A DNA stretch of 64,000 nucleotides, from contig OY997655.1 in assembly GCA_963921795.1 (NCBI GenBank), forward strand, positions 10,132,583-10,196,582. Reading direction: 5' to 3'. Below the pieces are notes generated by a model. That model was not told the DNA's origin and searched no databases. It saw only the letters and a program-made list of their open reading frames with translations. Position 1 is the stretch's first letter. The number at the start of each line of letters is the position of its first letter. Below, in pieces: positions 57,353-64,000 of this stretch. Source of the DNA: Nannobrachium achirus. Taxonomy: Eukaryota > Chordata > Actinopteri > Myctophiformes > Myctophidae. Position numbers and translations under genes: made by a program.

Positions 57353-57784
57353 CAGTGGTTCTCAACCTGTGGGTCGAGACCCCCAGGGGAGGCCCCAACT
57401 TATTTTGTGGGGTCCCCAGATGTTTAGTTTAATGTGCAACATTGTTTTCTCACTCAACAGTAAACAAACCAACATGTTTAAGTGTATAGATAGAGGGTAT
57501 CTACACATTTCTAAATTGACAATTTAATGACTTTTTAATAAAATGACAAATTAAACATGGGCCAAATTGTCAAATATTAGACGCAGAAATTGTGAAAATA
57601 GCAGGTCTACATGCTCACAATGCCTCGCGTTGCGAGGCGTTGTGAGCATGTAGATCGGCTATTTTCACAATAGAACCGTTTTATACAAAATGCCTCAACT
57701 CTTAGTGCTTGTCAGGGTGGGTGGGTCCCCAGTTAAAATATGGTTATTTTGGGGGTCATGGCCTGAAAAGGTTGAGAACCACTG
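57353..57784. mobile_element. hAT MITE, CAGTGGTTCTCAACC family, 432 bp
   Basis: Termini CAGTGGTTCTCAACCTGT and (right, reverse complement) CAGTGGTTCTCAACCTTTTC. The left flank ATCTAGGG recurs, shifted three bases, in the right flank as CTCTCTAGGG. Collinear and inverted with 9060-9433. The hairpin at 57588-57671 keeps the double change CTACATGCTC / GAGCATGTAG. Confidence 0.85.
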
Positions 57785-58170
57785 CTCTCTAGGGCACAGT
57801 CTATATCCCTGCAAGACGTTCAGATTGACTTTGAACTTGGACACTTTTAAGTATTCCTATAATTGGCATAATATTTCTCAATAGGGAATATGAATGTTAA
57901 TAGGGTTCAGTTAGCCTCAACAGAGATATAATATTGATCGTTTGTTTTTATTGATTATGATATATATGTACAGTATAGGCTAATCAATCTTTGTGTCAGC
58001 CGCAACAATAACTCAACACAAACAAGTGCCTTACAGAATGTCCTTTGAGCATTCCATTCATATAATTCATCCATACATCCATATTTACTATGTCCTTTCA
58101 TCGTTTTGATTTTGTTTTTGTAGTTTTATGCTCGACTGGGTAGGATTCAAGACCTATTATATTACCTCTA
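57785..58170. other. non-coding stretch, nothing recognised
   Basis: AT-rich, no feature recognised. Confidence 0.45.
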
Positions 58171-58180
58171 CTCCTGTGTG

Positions 58181-58229
<49 letters not shown>

Positions 58230-58242
58230 GCGCGCGCGCGTG
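58171..58242. repeat. (GT)n to (GCGT)n to (GC)n tract
   Basis: Alternating purine-pyrimidine throughout, with GC-rich centre; a strong Z-DNA-type sequence. Confidence 0.95.
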
Positions 58243-58511
58243 CACACATGTATCTATTGGAGGTCATTAGCGTTGCACAGATTTGAGCTCAATCATCCTC
58301 AGAGCAGCTGACAGGAGGAAGGTCGTTGAGTCAGATGTCCGCAGGGTCCTAAATGCTGCCTGCTCTCTTTCTGTCACAGAATGACAGAAACACACATTTA
58401 AAAATCATACAAATCATCGGAAGGCACCGCAACAGGCAACAGCACCGCTCGGTGGCCGTGCTCATCAGACATAACACCTCACTGTGCTGATATAGACACA
58501 CAGCTAGAATG

Positions 58512-58512
<1 letters not shown>

Positions 58513-58556
<44 letters not shown>
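58513..58556. repeat. (GA)n microsatellite
   Basis: About 42 bp of GA. Confidence 0.97.
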
Positions 58557-58558
<2 letters not shown>

Positions 58559-58963
58559 CAATGTATCCCTGCTCTGCCTGCACATAACATTGATGCAGGA
58601 AAACTGTTTTCACCTGTACATATTTTGTTCTTATTGTATTGTATACACTTCTGCTTTGGCAATGTAAACATATGTTTTCTCATCAAGCCAATAAAGCCCA
58701 TTGAATTGAATTGAAAGAGCGCGAGAGAAAGAGAGTTAGACTTATTTAAAGGGGTTTGTTTTTAAGCCATGGAGACACAAAAAGCCTGCTTTGTTCCCTA
58801 TGAAGACACAAAGAGTCTCCTCATTATGTATTGGCTTAATTCAAAGAAAGACAAATATCTGATCGTCAAGCTTTACAACGCATCCCAGACGATCAGCCAT
58901 TTTCAGATAGTTTCCCCCACAACAACAGAAAACAGAAAATACACAACAATAGCACAGAGCCCT

Positions 58964-59335
<372 letters not shown>

Positions 59336-59546
59336 TAACACCTTCTAAGCCAAGGGGGGCCCCTTAATGTTAAAACCGTACTATATCGCACATCCCCCCA
59401 GGGACTCTCAGCCAGGCCGTCTATTCCCGGACTTTGTCTTTAAAACCGGAATAAAAGCTTTTGATCCGAAAATCGGCGATCGTCTAACCTTCCCTAGTCA
59501 CCACTCGTGCACTGATGGCTCATGCAGACCGTGCATGAAGCAGAGG

Positions 59547-59554
59547 TGACGTCA
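59547..59554. promoter_or_regulatory. CRE palindrome upstream of a candidate first exon
   Basis: Perfect TGACGTCA, 72 bp before the ATG at 59627. Promoter role is inferred from position only. Confidence 0.3.
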
Positions 59555-59626
59555 GCGCCTCTCCTTCTCCAAGGCACCTTCCACCCATCCGTTTACTGTC
59601 TACACACTCGAGCTCCTCCTGCAGCC

Positions 59627-59791
59627 ATGCTTGGGGCTATGCTAGCGAAACTTTTCAGTTCTGTTCTTCAGTCACACATGGACTATTTGCGGGGACATTT
59701 ACGTGAAAGGATCGCGCACGCGAAACGCACGGGGACATCGACGATCGGCCAAAACCCCCATTCTATCCCAACGGAGATCGAGAAAATCATG
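59627..59791 (+). CDS. candidate first coding exon, unknown protein
   Basis: ATG in strong context (GCAGCCATGC) opens 55 codons beginning MLGAMLAKLFSSVLQSHMDY and ending IPTEIEKIM, directly followed by GTGAGT, a consensus splice donor (59792-59797). The stretch is CpG-rich, basic in the middle (RERIAHAKR) and has a CRE upstream. Without the splice the frame continues through an A-rich tract to 59875. I do not recognise the protein; it may be exon 1 of a host gene leaving the window's readable part or a 5' exon of a DNA transposon. Confidence 0.25.
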
Positions 59792-59963
59792 GTGAGTTAC
59801 TGGCCTGGGGGGAAAAAAAAAAGAAAAAACAGCGGCGCTGTTCAAGATGGAGGGGCTGCGGGGTCATGTTTATAAACATAATATTATGTCTCAGATCACA
59901 ATACAATAATAGAAATTTCACGGCTAATCTACCAACCACCATTCTATTTCGGACTGCAACGTG

Positions 59964-60243
59964 TTAAAGGAGTAGTTCACCTCCAAAATGACTTTTTTTC
60001 TATTGATTACCCGTGCCATGGAGACTTGAGTTCAATAATATCTTTTTGTATTTGTCGCATTCCTAAGGCAATAATTAGATTGCAATAAATGTACCCCCAT
60101 TGATTCCAGATGGGGACCCGAATGCATTTAGTATAACATTTTTGTCTTAGAAATGCGACAAACACAAAAATATATTATTGAACTCAAGTCTCCATGGCGT
60201 GAGTAATCATTAGAAAAAAAGTCATTTTGGGGGTGAACTACTT
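59964..60243. mobile_element. palindromic TTAA-type MITE, right end lost
   Basis: TTAAAGGAGTAGTTCACCTC on the left and GGGGTGAACTACTT on the right; arms pair through AAAATGACTTTTTTTCTA and GGAGACTTGAGTTCAATAAT. The right TTAA is missing; a SINE tail (CTATATAAATGCACC) follows at 60268. Confidence 0.75.
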
Positions 60244-60989
60244 GGTGAAGTGCCTTAGATATAGCTCTATATAAATGCACCTTTTACCATTTAGGCCTAT
60301 ATGGGGTTTAAGTGTTTAAGAAACAATCGACAAATGACTTGTTTTTATTTTTCTCTTCTTTTCATTTTTCTTTAACTCTGACACAGCAGAAAATAATACA
60401 ACTAATGTGCACAGAGAAGATGCTGCATATTCCACAGTGACTTACAGTAAAATGAGTCAGCGTTCAGCCAGGTAAAAACAGCTGAACAGCCAGCCGTGCC
60501 AGCAGGCAAAATGTTTACGCGTTGTGAGCGGGATATCTCAGGTTCGCCTGGAGGGAATTTCATCACATTTGGTACAAATACTCACTTTGACTCGAGGACG
60601 ATCTGATTAGTAGCAGAGCCTTTTATTAGAGAGAGTTGCGTCATCTCCGTGCACTTCATGGTTCAGGTCTTCTACATACACATCTATGTATTGGCGAATA
60701 GTGACAAAGCGAGAACCTACAGTAAAGTTTACAGAATGCATTGGAGTGTATGAGGGAAAAGTGACATTTCGTGACCGGTACGTTTCTCTACTTTCCATCT
60801 ACTTTCCATCTCTACTTTCCATCAAAATCTTTCGGTTGGTGGAGGCGTGCAACCGCTATGCAACATTTCTAGTCAGTTATAAATGTTGTATTCAAATCGG
60901 TAGGGATGGAAAATCAAATCAAATGGAAGGCAGCTTAACGAGGCTAAAGTTGTTTTTGAGAGGTGCTCCAACATCTGGCCTTGTCCGGA

Positions 60990-61135
60990 CTCTGTCTGTG
61001 GCCTACATCTGGCCTGCATCTGGCCTACATCTGGCCTACATCTTGGCACAAAGCGATTAACGTTTGTTGTCCGGGATCTGAAGCGTGGCCTACAACTTGG
61101 CACAAAACGCTCAAAGTTTGTTGTACGCCCAGGGT
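60990..61135. repeat. CATCTGGCCTA minisatellite
   Basis: Four to five units of CTACATCTGGC at 61000-61045, followed by two diverged copies of a CTTGGCACAAA(G/A)CG...GTTTGTTGT block. Confidence 0.7.
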
Positions 61136-61332
61136 CACAGTGGCCAAGCTTCACGGGACGCTTAATGAAATGAACTCAGAAATAGCACTGCTCACTTCAC
61201 ACTAGGTGCGATTTCTATTTCCTTTTATTGTACGGTTGAATTGTACAGTATGGAAGTGATACCTTCTATTTAGAGAAAGTCCTTGGCTCTGTGTATTATA
61301 GACTAGACTGTAGGATAGTGTATCATATAGCC

Positions 61333-61758
61333 CAGGGGTCTTCAATGTTTTCAGGCCAAGGACCCCTTAGTTGAGAGAGAGATGAAGCAGGGACCCCCAT
61401 AACCTGTTCATGGATTCCATATAGTTTCATTGGTTAACAGCACAATCATCAGTGTATTTTGGATTCATGTCAATTTGTGTTTTCAGATGTTTAACCACTT
61501 GAACCGTCAATACTTAATGAACTTGACCTTTCACTCAGTAATTAGTTGTCTCTTTTTTCCCCTCTACACCAAAGCTCTTTGCCAAAAATAGCCGATCTAC
61601 AAGGAGCTTGTAGATCTGCTATTTTTGGCTTAACTTCTCCGAATATGGACTCTAGGGTTGAAGTTGTTAATATAAAAAGGATTGGAAGATTTGGAGGACC
61701 CCCTGTAGTAACTCTGAGGACCCCCTAGGGGTCCCGGACCCCCTGTTGAAGACCTCTG
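61333..61758. mobile_element. hAT MITE, CAGGGGTCTTCAA family, 426 bp
   Basis: Termini CAGGGGTCTTCAATGT and (right, reverse complement) CAGAGGTCTTCAACAGGG. Flanks 61325-61332 and 61759-61766 are both ATATAGCC. The hairpin at 61581-61629 is a short version: the inner stem is deleted, leaving AAAAATAGCCGATCTACAAG joined almost directly to GAGCTTGTAGATCTGC. Confidence 0.93.
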
Positions 61759-62212
61759 ATATAGCCTGTTTATCCTGGCAACTCATCACTTAACTACTGA
61801 ACAAGATGTACTACACTCCCATGACTGTTTGCTTCCAGAGAGAGAGAGAGAGAGAGAACCCTCATCCTTATTCCTGTTATCTCTGTTCCTTTGAAACGCC
61901 ACCTGTTTCTACCCTCACAGCTTGTGCTCCTGATGCAGTGATACTCTCTGCTACTGTAGCTACTGCCAGTATTCAACACTTATGCTGCCATAGTTTTGCC
62001 ATAACTAATGTAGATTAATTAGCAGCCACGGCCTTTTCCTATTTCATTTATCAGATTCCGCCACTCCATTCCCATTGTAAAGCAGAATCAACCTTCATAC
62101 AGTTAACCTGACTTGCGTCAGATGGTGGCAGTAGTGCGTAGGCTACCGCCCTACTTTACCATCTGAGATCTCTCGGTGGGAGTTGATAACACTCGTAAAG
62201 CCCCGGGCCGGA

Positions 62213-62299
62213 CCAATCAGCGGCAGCTACGGGCGGGCTCTGAGTGGCTCTGAGCCAATAGAGTCTGAATGCAGACCACGTGGATGCAGACAGGCCAAT
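62213..62299. promoter_or_regulatory. three CCAAT boxes and an E-box
   Basis: CCAAT at 62213, 62255 and 62295, spaced 42 and 40 bp, with CACGTG at 62278. The first has the full NF-Y context ACCAATCAGC. No transcript is evident nearby. Confidence 0.3.
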
Positions 62300-63330
62300 A
62301 TGAGTGGTTGGAGTTGGCACTCCCAGACTGTGATAGAGAGACGGCCACATCCAATCACCTGCTAAAGAATTTCAAAAAATGGCCCACCCCTTACATCGAG
62401 TCTGCCCGAGAGGTCCCAGATGTAAGGCAGAGCGTTACGCACTGCTGCAACTATCTGGCGCAGTCAGGTTATCATACAGTAGGTAGATTTAAACTTCGGA
62501 GTAAGAGAAGGTCATAAAAATAGCTGATCTACAAGCTCAATGTTCTGCAAATCCCCTGCAAATCTACTAGATTTCCAATGGCAGGATGTGGGACGTTTTG
62601 AAATGGCATATCTGCAGGTGCCACTTGACACCACAGTTATGGCCGCCGCTCTGAGAAACCGGTCTATGCTTTATCCTCTGTCTCCTCTGAGAGCTTAATA
62701 ACGTGATACAGTGTCGGCTTCCAGTCATATTTAACACTATACGTTATCCGCTGACACTTAATAACATGATACAGTGTTAGCTAGCAGTCATATATTTAAC
62801 CCTGCACATGCACACTGTGTCTCCATCCACTGAGAGATTAATGATGAGTCGGGGCGTTGTATAAATGACTCAACAATGCAGAAACGCTGTTTTCTGTTCA
62901 GTGGAAATGCTTGTTTTTTGGAATGCTTTCAAACAAAGCACCAAGTGTGACTGTTTACAATAGGGCTAGAGGAACAAAACATATTTTAACAATTGATGTT
63001 TAATGTTCAATGTTATCTTCTCCTTTTTTCACAATTGCTTATTGAAACCTTCACCCATTTTCTCAAAGCTTTAAACACAAAACTAAATCTTCATACTACA
63101 GGGGGGGGCACATAATCAAACAATCAATTGAATTCAATCATTGAATTATTTGGGCACACCCAAAAAAGTCCCAAAATATAGTCCTGGTAGACAGCATAGA
63201 GTACAAGGGTGTAATCACAAAAAAAGTGTAGGCCTATGTTGTTTTCTATGACTTTTGAAAGCTTTCAACAATAGCAATATACTGTACAGGCATGTGACTG
63301 TGACATACTGCTGTCTTGGCCAGGTCACTG
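62300..63330. other. non-coding; lone hairpin arm
   Basis: AATAGCTGATCTACAAGCTC at 62519-62538 without its partner. Direct repeat AACGTGATACAGTGTCGGCT / AACATGATACAGTGTTAGCT at 62700 and 62762. No gene. Confidence 0.45.
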
Positions 63331-63450
63331 TTGCAACGCAGCGCAACGCGTTGTGATCTTGTAGATTTAGCATTTTCAGAGTGCAACCAAACATAAAATG
63401 ACTTGTCTTCTAGTTCTACTGGATCTCTTCTACGCTAGTCCCTCCATAAC
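63331..63450. repeat. dispersed element end with hairpin, relative of 40061
   Basis: GCAACGCGTTGTGATCTTGT and AGATTTAGCATTTTCAGAGT, then CTTCTAGTTCTACTGGATCT, matching the reverse complement of 40120-40270. Confidence 0.55.
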
Positions 63451-64000
63451 ATTTTTGTTTAGTTTTTATTTGTTGACGAAATGATCAGTAGGCTATATTT
63501 ATTTAATAGTTTTAGTCATCATAGCTTAGTTTTTATTTAGTGAACGACGAACATGAACTGAGTTTTCGTCAATGCTATCAACAGTGGGGCTGGGGTTTTT
63601 CCCCACATTTCTGCAGGCGGTTGATGAGTAACATTAATTATAACTATATATATAATTGTATTTTATTTATTTATTTGAGAGATTCTGCAGTGTCTGCTCT
63701 TTTAATGTCTTTGTTGAGATAGTTTGTCCAGAGGAGAGGGAACCACAGGAGAGAATTCCTGGTAGGATTTGAATCTAGGCCAACAGAGGAGGTCTTTATC
63801 CTCCATCTCTACTGAAGAACTATCCTGAGTCTCCATTGTATAATAGAGGATTTGGGCTGATGCTCTGAGCATCAAAGGAGGAGTGAAGCAACAGAGCCTG
63901 CAGATTTTACCCCTCCAAGTGAAAATAAGACTCATTCAAACCAGAGTACCAGTGTGGAATTAGCTCTGACTGAGATTTTCATGTAAATTGATGTTGTCAT
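63451..64000. other. non-coding stretch, nothing recognised
   Basis: TTTAGTTTTTATTT phrases resemble the TTTAGTCAACTAAA repeat at 40385. No gene recognised. Confidence 0.4.

Overview
The window reads as a transposon-rich intergenic stretch of a ray-finned (teleost) fish chromosome. The evidence is long (GT)n/(CA)n tracts, tRNA-derived SINEs with the teleost-type 3' tail, L2-like LINE tails, and many short inverted-repeat elements of hAT, PIF/Harbinger, piggyBac-like, Tc1-like and Mutator-like type. Only one intact protein-coding gene is supported: an intronless copy of glycerol kinase 5 (GK5) on the minus strand at 19492-21078, most simply a processed retrogene. Other protein-like sequence is broken transposon coding sequence: a Tc1-type fragment near 3.8 kb, a zinc-ribbon fragment near 10.8 kb, a cysteine-rich element protein near 24 kb, and a reverse-transcriptase-type fragment at 32.9-34.3 kb.

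Layout. 0-10 kb: hAT MITEs, two TTAA-flanked elements (one with an exact 371-bp tandem duplication, one with a CpG-rich core). 10-19 kb: small MITEs, a 1.65-kb fold-back element, long (GT)n, a LINE tail. 19.5-21.1 kb: GK5 retrogene. 22.1-28.4 kb: a nested stack, in which an L2-like LINE tail is split by a Harbinger-like element (TTA duplication), which carries 45-bp hairpin repeats split by a 4.9-kb hAT-like element (8-bp duplication), which carries a 3.4-kb long-terminal-inverted-repeat element with a broken gene. 31.1-38.5 kb: a 7.46-kb fold-back hAT-like element made of opposed arrays of about 353-bp units around a retrotransposon fragment, inserted in a minisatellite. 39-64 kb: more hAT, TTAA and Mutator-like MITEs, SINEs, long dinucleotide tracts and small promoter-like motif clusters.

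The most unusual signal is a roughly 60-75-bp hairpin module with core GATCTACAAGCTCACAA and its inverted partner. It occurs about two dozen times in 64 kb, inside MITEs with quite different termini, as half copies, and as a 45-bp tandem array. In several copies both arms carry the same change, so the stem stays paired.

Insertion boundaries were set by reading terminal inverted repeats and target duplications directly; many 8-bp duplications are perfect. Superfamily names follow from duplication length and termini and were not checked by database search. No tRNA, rRNA, CRISPR array, retrovirus or operon was found.
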